53,420 bases of DNA from assembly GCA_041609995.1 (NCBI GenBank), contig JBFIPU010000008.1, positions 1 through 53,420 on the forward strand, in the 5' to 3' direction. This document shows positions 46,610 to 53,420 of the stretch, in pieces. Position numbers and translations under genes: made by a program. The stretch is from JABDOU01 sp041609995 (GTDB lineage: Bacteria > Actinomycetota > Acidimicrobiia > Spongiisociales > SHLN01). The stretch's first letter is position 1. The number at the start of each line of letters is the position of its first letter. The notes below the pieces were generated by a model. That model had not been told where the DNA came from. It did not search any database and saw only the letters and a list, made by a program, of their open reading frames with translations.

Positions 46610-49114
46610 GTGAACTGGACGCGGCGGCTTCGGTGGATGGGAAAATGGGGCGCGGGTCTCGTCCTGTCCGCGGCCGTCATCGGGTCGCTCTTCATCTTTT
46701 GGTCCAGCCGCCGGGCCTTCCCCCAGGTCGATGGCACGCTGCCGGTGCCGGGGCTCGACGCCCCGGTCGACATCATCAGGGATGCGGCGGGCGTCCCTCA
46801 TATCTACGCGAGCACGTCCCATGATCTCTTCATGGCACAAGGATTTGTCCACGCGCAGGATCGTTTTTGGCAGATGGATGCCTGGCGCCACATCGGATCA
46901 GGCCGGCTGTCCGAGATGTTCGGAGCGACCCAGGTCGAGGCCGATGCGTTCCTCCGCACCATGGGGTGGTACGAGCTGGCCGAGCGCCAGTACGCCGCCT
47001 CCTCGCCAGAGGCACAGCTCCTGCTCGACGCCTACGCCGAGGGAGTGAACGCCTACATCGGCGACCGGTCTGAAGGCGAGTTGGGCCTGGAGTACACCGT
47101 CCTGGCCGCCACCAACCCGGGCTACGACATCGAGCCATGGAAGCCGGCAGACACGCTGGTTTGGGGCAAAGTGATGTCGTGGGAACTGCGGACCAACTTG
47201 GTGGACGAAATCGATCGGGCGTTGGCCCTCTCGGAGATGACGGCCGACGAGCTCGGAGCCCTCTACCCCCCGTATCCGCCCGATCATCCTCTGATCGTCG
47301 GGGCCAATCGTGCCCATGTGCCAGGAGAAACGATCGATCCGGCACCCATCTCGGGGCTCGTGGGGTTGCTGACGGCCGTCGAGAGAAACTTCTCGCACAT
47401 CGATGCCCTGGCACCCGGCGGTGACTCGAGCATTGGTTCCAACAGTTGGGTGGTGGGGCCGACCATGTCTTCCACCGGGACCGCACTCCTGGCGAACGAC
47501 CCTCACCTCGGGATACAGATGCCGTCCATCTGGTACCAGGTATCGCTCCACTGCACGCCCAAAACCGCGACCTGTCCCTACTCGGTGGGGGGCTTCTCGT
47601 TCGCCGGTGTGCCGGGGGTCATCATCGGCCACAATGACGACATCGCCTGGGGGTTCACGAATCTGGGGCCGGACGTGGCCGACCTGTTCATCGAGAAGAT
47701 CAATCCCACCAATCCCGATCAGTACGAATTCGAGGGCGAGTGGCGGGATATGGTCGTGCGCACCGAGGTGATCGAGACCCCCTCCGGCTCCGAGGAGTTG
47801 ATCGTCCGCTCCACTCACCACGGTCCGATCATCAGCGATGTGTATGGCCCAGTGGGCGAGTTCGAAACCAAGTCGGGCCTCGATCTGCCGGGGGAGTTCG
47901 CCGTGGCTCTCCGGTGGACCGCGCTCGAGGAAACGGACGGCCTGACGGAGACGATTCGCGGTCTGAACCTCGCATCGAACTTCGACGAATTCCGGCAAGC
48001 TCTCCGGAGTTTCGACGTACCCTCCCAGAACGTCGTGTACGCCGACAGCGCCGGCAACATCGGCTATCAGGCGCCGGGTTTGGTGCCGATCCGGGCCGGG
48101 GGGAACGGCCGAAGCCCGGTGCCGGGATGGACCGGCGAATTCGAGTGGATCGGCTATGTCCCGTTCGAGGAGATGCCGTATGTGCTGAACCCGCCCGAGG
48201 GCTACATCGTGACAGCCAACAATGCCGTGACCGACGGGTCGTTTCGCCACCTGCTCACCACCGATTGGAACTCCGGGTATCGCGCCAACCGGATCGACGA
48301 TCTGCTGAACCAGATGGCCCCGGTGACGCCGGACGAGATGGCGGCCATCCAGTTCGACAGCCACAACCAGGCCGGGGCAGCCTTGATTCCCTACCTGGCT
48401 GAAATCGAGCCTCGCTCCGAGGTGGAAGCGCGCGCGCTACGAACGTTGCTGGCGTGGGACCATCAGAACGACGCCGAATCACCCGGGGCCGCCGCCTTTG
48501 CGGCTTTCTGGCGAGCGTTCCTCGCCGAGGCGTACGCCGACGATCTACCGGAGGATCAGGCTCCCACCGGAGGGGGCCGCTGGCAGCAGGTGACAGAGAC
48601 CATTCTCAACCAACCCGATCACTGGTTGTGGGACAACGAGGAGACCGACGTCAGAGAGACCCGTGAAACCATCTTGTTGAACGCATTCCGCCAGGGGGTT
48701 GACGATCTCGTCGATCGGCTGGGCGACGACCCCGACCGTTGGTCCTGGGGCGCCCTGCATGGCGCCACGTTTGCGAATCAAACGCTCGGCCAGTCGGGTA
48801 TCGCCCCGATCGAGATGCTGTTCAATCGCGGTCCGCAACCCACTGGTGGGGGTGGCGATCTGGTGAACGCCACGGCCTGGGATGCATCCGCCGACTTCTC
48901 GGTCACCTGGGTCCCGTCCATGCGGATGGTGATCGACATGGGCGACCTCGACTCGGCGATCTCCATGCACACCACCGGTCAATCTGGCCACGCCTACCAC
49001 CCTCACTATGACGACCTGATGGAGCCTTGGGCGGCGGGCGACTACTACCCGATGTGGTGGGATCGGTCGTCGGTCGAGCGGAACGCGGTATCCATGCTCC
49101 GCCTCATCCCCTGA
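46610..49114 (+). CDS. Penicillin acylase family protein (Ntn hydrolase precursor)
   Basis: An 834-residue precursor. An N-terminal signal-anchor (residues 13-32) is followed by the alpha region (VDIIRDAAGVPHIYAST, FMAQGFVHAQDRFWQMDAWR), a spacer, and the beta-chain start at S277 in GSNSWVVGPTMSSTG, the autocatalytic N-terminal nucleophile. LLANDPHLGIQMPSIWYQV and the later YADSAGNIGYQAPG and VTANNAV segments are typical. The enzyme may hydrolyse acyl-homoserine lactones or other N-acyl compounds rather than penicillin; the substrate cannot be read from sequence. GTG 46610 is the start. Confidence 0.92.
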   Translation: MNWTRRLRWMGKWGAGLVLSAAVIGSLFIFWSSRRAFPQVDGTLPVPGLDAPVDIIRDAAGVPHIYASTSHDLFMAQGFVHAQDRFWQMDAWRHIGSGRLSEMFGATQVEADAFLRTMGWYELAERQYAASSPEAQLLLDAYAEGVNAYIGDRSEGELGLEYTVLAATNPGYDIEPWKPADTLVWGKVMSWELRTNLVDEIDRALALSEMTADELGALYPPYPPDHPLIVGANRAHVPGETIDPAPISGLVGLLTAVERNFSHIDALAPGGDSSIGSNSWVVGPTMSSTGTALLANDPHLGIQMPSIWYQVSLHCTPKTATCPYSVGGFSFAGVPGVIIGHNDDIAWGFTNLGPDVADLFIEKINPTNPDQYEFEGEWRDMVVRTEVIETPSGSEELIVRSTHHGPIISDVYGPVGEFETKSGLDLPGEFAVALRWTALEETDGLTETIRGLNLASNFDEFRQALRSFDVPSQNVVYADSAGNIGYQAPGLVPIRAGGNGRSPVPGWTGEFEWIGYVPFEEMPYVLNPPEGYIVTANNAVTDGSFRHLLTTDWNSGYRANRIDDLLNQMAPVTPDEMAAIQFDSHNQAGAALIPYLAEIEPRSEVEARALRTLLAWDHQNDAESPGAAAFAAFWRAFLAEAYADDLPEDQAPTGGGRWQQVTETILNQPDHWLWDNEETDVRETRETILLNAFRQGVDDLVDRLGDDPDRWSWGALHGATFANQTLGQSGIAPIEMLFNRGPQPTGGGGDLVNATAWDASADFSVTWVPSMRMVIDMGDLDSAISMHTTGQSGHAYHPHYDDLMEPWAAGDYYPMWWDRSSVERNAVSMLRLIP

Positions 49115-49147
49115 GCCTGGATGCCGAGCCGGGCGGACCAGTCCGGC

Positions 49148-49810
49148 TCAGATTCGCCGCTCGGCCTCTTCGAGGTCGGCGGCGGTCCGAACGGCGAAGA
49201 AGGACGAACCATCCTCTCCCCACCTCCGCCATTCGTTCTCGTGCACCTCACGTACGGGCGCCTGGCCCAGCCATGATTCGACCGTGCCGCCTTTCTTGCA
49301 TGCGAACAGAGCACCGGGGAGAAGCGAGGCTGGATAGAGACCGAGCATCGGGACCAGCTCACCGTCGAAGACCGGCAGCACGGCCCGATTCTCGTCCGCC
49401 ATGGCCGCCAGGAATCGGAGCGTGCGGGGTTTGATGAGCGGGAAATCCACGGCGGCCACCAACGCCACCGCCGGCCCCTCTCCCACCCTCGCCGCGTGCT
49501 GGGCCGCATCCATGGCCGTGATCAGGCTCACCAGCGGTCCCGAACAGGCAGGGGTCAGCTCCGGGATGGCGGCGATCCCGGACAACGAACTGGACCGGCC
49601 GATGATGATCGGGTCGCCGCCGGCGTTACGCATGGCACCGGCCACCCACTCGACCATCGGCACTCCGGCCACCAGGCGCACCGCCGGATCGCCCCCGATG
49701 CTTCCGCCCGACCCACCGGCGAGAATCGCCCACAGGATCTGATAGGGCGAACCGAACACGACTTCGTTTTCAGGCGAAGCTTCTCGTCTTCGACGGAACC
49801 GATCAAACAT
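49148..49810 (-). CDS. MobA-like nucleotidyltransferase with degenerate substrate loop
   Basis: A 220-residue protein of the MobA/MocA glycosyltransferase-A-like fold: ILWAILAGGSGGSIGGDPAVRLVAGVPMVEW (residues 25-55, given in part), ACSGPLVSLITAMDAA and VALVAAVDFPLIKPRTL with the metal-binding DFP. The usual GGxSxRMGxDK loop is GGSGGSIGGDP, so the conserved Arg and Lys that hold the phosphate are replaced. It is next to the molybdenum hydroxylase operon, which suggests cofactor nucleotide transfer. ATG 49810 is the start; 49840 is an in-frame alternative. Confidence 0.75.
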   Translation of the reverse strand: MFDRFRRRREASPENEVVFGSPYQILWAILAGGSGGSIGGDPAVRLVAGVPMVEWVAGAMRNAGGDPIIIGRSSSLSGIAAIPELTPACSGPLVSLITAMDAAQHAARVGEGPAVALVAAVDFPLIKPRTLRFLAAMADENRAVLPVFDGELVPMLGLYPASLLPGALFACKKGGTVESWLGQAPVREVHENEWRRWGEDGSSFFAVRTAADLEEAERRI

Positions 49811-49948
49811 CGGTCTCACTGTAGAAGGGGTGGAGAACAAGCCCGGGGCGGAGTCGCCGTGACGGGGTCAATGACCCTTCGGCCGTCAGCAAAAGAGCGG
49901 CGGAGGCGCTAGCGTCGCCCGAAGGAGAGGATCCACGAGGGAGGACTC

Positions 49949-50443
49949 ATGCAGGTATCCATGACCGTCAACGGTCAGAAGCGATCTGCAGACGTCGAGG
50001 CCCGAACCCTGCTGGTGCACTATCTCCGCGACCACCTCAACCTGACTGGCACCCATGTTGGGTGCGAAACCTCATATTGCGGCGCATGTACGGTGCTCGT
50101 CGACGGCAAGGCCATGAAGTCGTGCACGATGCTGGCAGTTCAGGCAGAGGACGCGGACGTCACCACCATCGAAGGTTTGGCCAACGGCGAGCTGCACCCG
50201 GTTCAGGAAGGTTTTTGGGAACGGCACGGACTGCAGTGCGGCTTCTGCACTCCCGGCATGATCATGTCGGCCGTCGGTTTGCTGGATGAGAACAACAACC
50301 CATCCGAAGACGAGATCCGGCATGGTATCGAGGGCAACCTATGCCGTTGCACCGGGTATCACAACATCGTCCGTTCGATCGAATATGCCGCCGCCACCAT
50401 GCGGGGTGAAGAGCCTCCCGCACCAGAGTGGAAGGACGCGTGA
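49949..50443 (+). CDS. Xanthine dehydrogenase/CODH-like [2Fe-2S] subunit (CoxS type)
   Basis: A 164-residue subunit with two [2Fe-2S] clusters. The N-terminal plant-type cluster uses C39, C44, C47 (CETSYCGAC) and C59; the C-terminal cluster uses C97 and C100 (CGFCTPGM) and C132 and C134 (NLCRCTGY). GAGGGAGGACTC provides the ribosome binding site. It transfers electrons from the molybdenum site to FAD. The stop overlaps the large-subunit ATG by one base. Confidence 0.93.
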   Translation: MQVSMTVNGQKRSADVEARTLLVHYLRDHLNLTGTHVGCETSYCGACTVLVDGKAMKSCTMLAVQAEDADVTTIEGLANGELHPVQEGFWERHGLQCGFCTPGMIMSAVGLLDENNNPSEDEIRHGIEGNLCRCTGYHNIVRSIEYAAATMRGEEPPAPEWKDA

Positions 50444-52779
50444 TGGTTGCCAACGTGATCGGAAAGGCCATCAGGCGCAAGGAGGATCCGGCTCTGATCC
50501 AGGGCAAGGGTCTCTACACCGACGACATGAAGATGCCTGGAATGCTGCACGCCGCGTTCGTCCGCAGCCCCTTCGGCAAAGCGCGCATCAACACCATCGA
50601 CACCTCCGAGGCGCTGGCGATGGATGGCGTTCACGCCGTTTATACGGCCGACGACGTTCGCGATCTCGGCCCGCTCCTCGCCCAGGTGGCGATCGGGGCG
50701 CTTCGTCCCTTGCTGGCAGACGGCACTGCCAACCACGTGGGTGAAGCGGTGGCGATGGTGGTGGCCACCGACCGCTACATCGCCCAGGATGCCGCCGAAG
50801 CCGTGGACATCGACTACGACCCACTCGAGGCGGTGGTCGACCTCGAGGACGCGGCATCGGACCGGGTGATCGCCAATGACGCCAACGAGTCCAACACCAT
50901 TCATGTGTGGGAGGTAGGGGACGCCGACGCCCTGGCCGAGGCAAAGGCGACGGAGGGGGCGGTCGAGGTCAAGCTCCGGATGACGAACCAGCGCCTTATC
51001 CCGACTGCGATCGAACCGAGGTCGGCGGTGGCCGACTTCAACTCGGGCTATGGGACGGTGACGTTGTACTCCTCGTCTCAGATCCCCCACGCGGTGGCGG
51101 GGGCCATCGGCAAGACCTTTGGGCTGGCCTCCAACAGCGTTCGGGTGATCGCGCCCGAGGTCGGCGGCGGATTCGGTGCCAAGCTCAACTACTACAGCGA
51201 GGAAGCCCTCGTCACGTTCGCTTCCCGCCAGCTCGGTGTTCCGGTGAAGTGGACCGAAACCCGGCGGGAGGCATCGGTCGCCACCATTCACGGCCGGGGC
51301 TGGGTGGGCACCGCCACCATCACCGGTACCCCCGACGGCAAGATACTCGCATACGAGCTGGATGCGCTGGCCGACATGGGGGCCTACACCCAGAACTTCA
51401 CGGTGGCGATCCCCCTGCTCGGCCAATACGTCGCACCTGGCCAGTACGACATCCCCATCCACTGGCGGGTCGGATGTGTGGTGACCAATGCACCGACCAC
51501 GGATGCCTACCGGGGAGCCGGCCGCCCCGAGGCCATTTACTATCTCGAGCGCGCGATTGACGCCTACGCCCGGGAGATCGGGATGGATCCGGCCGAAGTG
51601 CGCAAAAAGAACTTCTTCCAGGAGTTCCCTGCGACCACCTCGGCGGGCATGCTGATGGATTCGGGCAACTACGGCGAGAACCTCGATCGGCTGCTCGAGG
51701 TCTCCGACTATGCCGGTTTGCGCCGCCGGCAGGAAGAGGCCCGGGCCGAGGGACGTAACATCGGCATCGGCTTGTCGACGTACGTCGAGGTGTGCGGATT
51801 CGGCCCCTCGGCACTCGCCGATGGTGGCTTCTCCTGGGCCGCCTACGGACTACCGGCCGCCTTCAACGGCTCCGGCCTCGTCCGGGTCAATCCCGACGGG
51901 ACGGCCACGGTCATGATCGGAACCGGGCCGTCCGGCCAGGGTCACGAGACCACCTGGGCTCAGATCGTGAGCGATGCGCTCGCCATCCCGGTTGAGGACA
52001 TCCAGGTACGCCACGGCGATACCCGTGACTCCCCCATGGGCATCGGGACGTTCGGCTCCCGATCGCTGGCAGTCGACGGTTCGGCCACTTCGGACGCGGC
52101 GGAACGGGTCCGGCAGAAGGCAGCCCTCGTGGCAGCCCACATGCTCGAGGCCTCCCCCGACGACATCGAATTCGCCGACGGCGGAGCCCATGTTGCCGGC
52201 TCGCCCGACAGCAAGGTGTCGTGGGCCGAGATCGCGGAGGTCTCGTACCAACCGCACCGGCTTCCGGAGGGCGTCGAAGGTGGCATGGAGGCCAGCGCGG
52301 TCTTCTCCCCTGCCAACGCCACCTGGCCGTTCGGCTCGCACCTGGCGGTGGTCGAGGTCGATGACACCACCGGTGATGTCAGGCTGCTGGAGTACTACGC
52401 CATGGACGACTGCGGCAACGTCATCAACCCGATGATCGTCGACGGCCAGATCCACGGCGGTCTGGCCCAGGGCATCAGCCAGGCGCTGTTCGAGCACGCC
52501 ATTTTCGACGAAGACGGCAACCTGCTCACCGGGTCGCTGTTGGACTACCCGATACCCACCGCCGGTGACCTACCCTCGTTCACGCTCGATCGGACCACGA
52601 CGCCCACCGACGTGAACCCCATGGGGGTGAAGGGGATTGGTGAGGCAGGGACCATCGGATCGGCGCAGACAATCGTCAATGCCGTGGTCGACGCCGTTGC
52701 GCACCTGGGTGTGACCCACATCGACATGCCGCTACGGCCCAAACGGGTGTGGCAGGCCATCCACGGGAATGGAGCGTAG
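50443..52779 (+). CDS. Molybdenum-binding large subunit, xanthine dehydrogenase family (form II CODH-like)
   Basis: A 778-residue molybdopterin hydroxylase subunit. VIGKAIRRKEDPALIQGKGLYTDD at the start, EVGGGFGAKLNYYSEEALV, AYRGAGRPEA (A355-R361), the GPSGQGHETTWAQIVSDAL segment and the catalytic Glu in GVKGIGEAG (E734) are diagnostic. The active-site loop AYRGAGR is the form II type; true aerobic CO dehydrogenase has AYxCSFR. It is therefore probably not a CO oxidiser but a hydroxylase of some purine or aldehyde-like substrate. ATG 50443 is favoured by a GGAAGG site. Confidence 0.93.
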   Translation: MVANVIGKAIRRKEDPALIQGKGLYTDDMKMPGMLHAAFVRSPFGKARINTIDTSEALAMDGVHAVYTADDVRDLGPLLAQVAIGALRPLLADGTANHVGEAVAMVVATDRYIAQDAAEAVDIDYDPLEAVVDLEDAASDRVIANDANESNTIHVWEVGDADALAEAKATEGAVEVKLRMTNQRLIPTAIEPRSAVADFNSGYGTVTLYSSSQIPHAVAGAIGKTFGLASNSVRVIAPEVGGGFGAKLNYYSEEALVTFASRQLGVPVKWTETRREASVATIHGRGWVGTATITGTPDGKILAYELDALADMGAYTQNFTVAIPLLGQYVAPGQYDIPIHWRVGCVVTNAPTTDAYRGAGRPEAIYYLERAIDAYAREIGMDPAEVRKKNFFQEFPATTSAGMLMDSGNYGENLDRLLEVSDYAGLRRRQEEARAEGRNIGIGLSTYVEVCGFGPSALADGGFSWAAYGLPAAFNGSGLVRVNPDGTATVMIGTGPSGQGHETTWAQIVSDALAIPVEDIQVRHGDTRDSPMGIGTFGSRSLAVDGSATSDAAERVRQKAALVAAHMLEASPDDIEFADGGAHVAGSPDSKVSWAEIAEVSYQPHRLPEGVEGGMEASAVFSPANATWPFGSHLAVVEVDDTTGDVRLLEYYAMDDCGNVINPMIVDGQIHGGLAQGISQALFEHAIFDEDGNLLTGSLLDYPIPTAGDLPSFTLDRTTTPTDVNPMGVKGIGEAGTIGSAQTIVNAVVDAVAHLGVTHIDMPLRPKRVWQAIHGNGA

Positions 52780-52781
52780 AG

Positions 52782-53420
52782 ATGTTTCCACGACAGTTCG
52801 AATACCTGGCACCTTCGTCACTCGAGGAAGCGCTTTCGGCGCTGGCCTCCAACCCCGGCGCCAAGGTCATGAGTGGAGGCCAGAGCCTGCTGCCGATGAT
52901 GAAGCTGCGGCTGTTCAGCCCGGACACGATCATCGATATCGGGCGCATTGAAGGCCTGGGCGATATCTCCGACAGCGGCGATCACATTTCCATTGGAGCC
53001 CTGGTCCGCCATCACCAGACGGCGACCGACCCCCTGATTCGGGAGCACGCACGGGCCCTCGGCCTGGCAGCATCGTGGACCGGGGACCAGCAGGTGCGCA
53101 ATAGAGGAACGACGTGTGGAGCCATGGCCCACGCCGATGTCGCCGCCGACCAGCCGGCGGCTGCAATCGCGCTCGGCGCCACGATGGTGGCCCGGTCGTC
53201 ATCGGGCGAACGGCAGATTCCGGCGGACGAATTCTTCGTCGACGCCCTGACCTCGGCGCTGGCCGACGACGAGATCCTCGTCGAAATGCGCGTACCGAAG
53301 TCCTCGAATGGGGCTGCTTCGTCGTACGACAAGCTTGGCCGGCGTGGAGGACATTCTGACTATGCCGTCGCCGGGGTGGCAGCCTGGGTCGATGTGAGCG
53401 ACGGAACCGTCTCCGGTGCC
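52782..53420 (+). CDS. FAD-binding medium subunit (CoxM type), 3' end beyond the window
   Basis: The open frame from ATG 52782 runs 213 codons to the edge. FAD-binding motifs of the CoxM/xanthine dehydrogenase medium subunit are visible: SGGQSLLPMMKLR near residue 31 and RNRGTTCGAMAHADVAADQPAA near residue 106. In place of the usual TIGG/TLGGS turn it has TTCGA. The full family length is about 280-300 residues, so roughly 70-90 remain outside. It is two bases after the large-subunit stop, completing a small-large-medium operon. Confidence 0.92.
   Translation, partial: MFPRQFEYLAPSSLEEALSALASNPGAKVMSGGQSLLPMMKLRLFSPDTIIDIGRIEGLGDISDSGDHISIGALVRHHQTATDPLIREHARALGLAASWTGDQQVRNRGTTCGAMAHADVAADQPAAAIALGATMVARSSSGERQIPADEFFVDALTSALADDEILVEMRVPKSSNGAASSYDKLGRRGGHSDYAVAGVAAWVDVSDGTVSGA

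Noticed and set aside
46898..48364. Long minus-strand open frame opposite the penicillin acylase gene
   Set aside because: No motif and composition of a shadow frame; the acylase is intact on the plus strand.
50443..52779. Aerobic carbon monoxide dehydrogenase (coxL form I)
   Set aside because: The active-site loop is AYRGAGR, not AYxCSFR.
1..53420. tRNA genes, insertion sequences or prophage genes
   Set aside because: No T-loop GGTTCRANYCC context with a plausible cloverleaf, no transposase or integrase motifs and no terminal inverted repeats were found in the gaps.

Overview
The window is GC-rich, gene-dense chromosomal DNA from an actinobacterium. A WhiB-type Fe-S regulator (7065-7307), a DUF3151 protein (45545-45964), two F420-type luciferase-like oxidoreductases (10141-11265 and 13853-14839) and a zinc-ribbon/Nif3 gene pair all point to Actinomycetota. 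The System I (Ccm) cytochrome c maturation operon at the left end is not what most Actinomycetota use, and it fits deep lineages such as Acidimicrobiia better than streptomycetes or mycobacteria. That placement is inference. I found no rRNA, tRNA, CRISPR array, transposase, phage gene or replication origin.

Layout. 1-5968: ccmA(end)-ccmB-[34-codon ORF]-ccmC-ccmD-like-ccmE-ccmF-ccmH-ccmI-like-ccmG, almost all overlapping or touching. 5969-10140: trpD, whiB-like, a DUF3179 lipoprotein, a gamma-glutamylcyclotransferase-like gene, a small membrane protein and the RNase P RNA gene. 10141-16374: two F420-type oxidoreductases, a patatin, a TlpA/CcdA thiol-relay pair, a lipoprotein and a two-gene split TSUP permease. 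16597-19697: a compact esterase / ATP-grasp ligase / esterase operon, the best candidate here for an uncharacterised biosynthetic system. 19733-24989: YdjM-like membrane protein, zinc-ribbon coiled-coil protein, Nif3-like protein, DUF547 protein, a frameshifted membrane protein gene, M20 peptidase and a Cys-rich small protein. 25114-31167: LysM/RlpA cell-wall protein, a second redoxin/CcdA-like pair, and the fadI/fadJ beta-oxidation pair. 31188-38752: all on the minus strand: DUF3048 with an FG-GAP-like N-terminus, RecQ, then a MoxR-DUF58-VWA operon preceded by an HtrA-type protease. 38957-45474: thioredoxin with a His/Asp-rich tail, remnant of an alpha-hydroxy-acid oxidase, phosphoglucomutase, lipoprotein, sigma-70 factor, a repeat-bearing non-coding stretch and a Clp_N-only protein. 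45545-53420: DUF3151, YhhN, penicillin acylase family, MobA-like protein and a xanthine dehydrogenase / form II CO-dehydrogenase-like operon cut by the window end.

Functional threads. Extracytoplasmic thiol chemistry recurs: CcmG and CcmH, TlpA+CcdA, redoxin+CcdA-like, and a cytoplasmic thioredoxin. FadI and FadJ make a beta-oxidation unit. The MobA-like gene beside the molybdenum hydroxylase operon suggests cofactor supply. Structural oddities include a 13-bp and a 15-bp tandem repeat, a CRP-like palindrome far upstream of the sigma gene, and an 80-bp ungapped duplication of a TSUP gene 3' end that now forms the antisense C-terminus of the YdjM-like gene.
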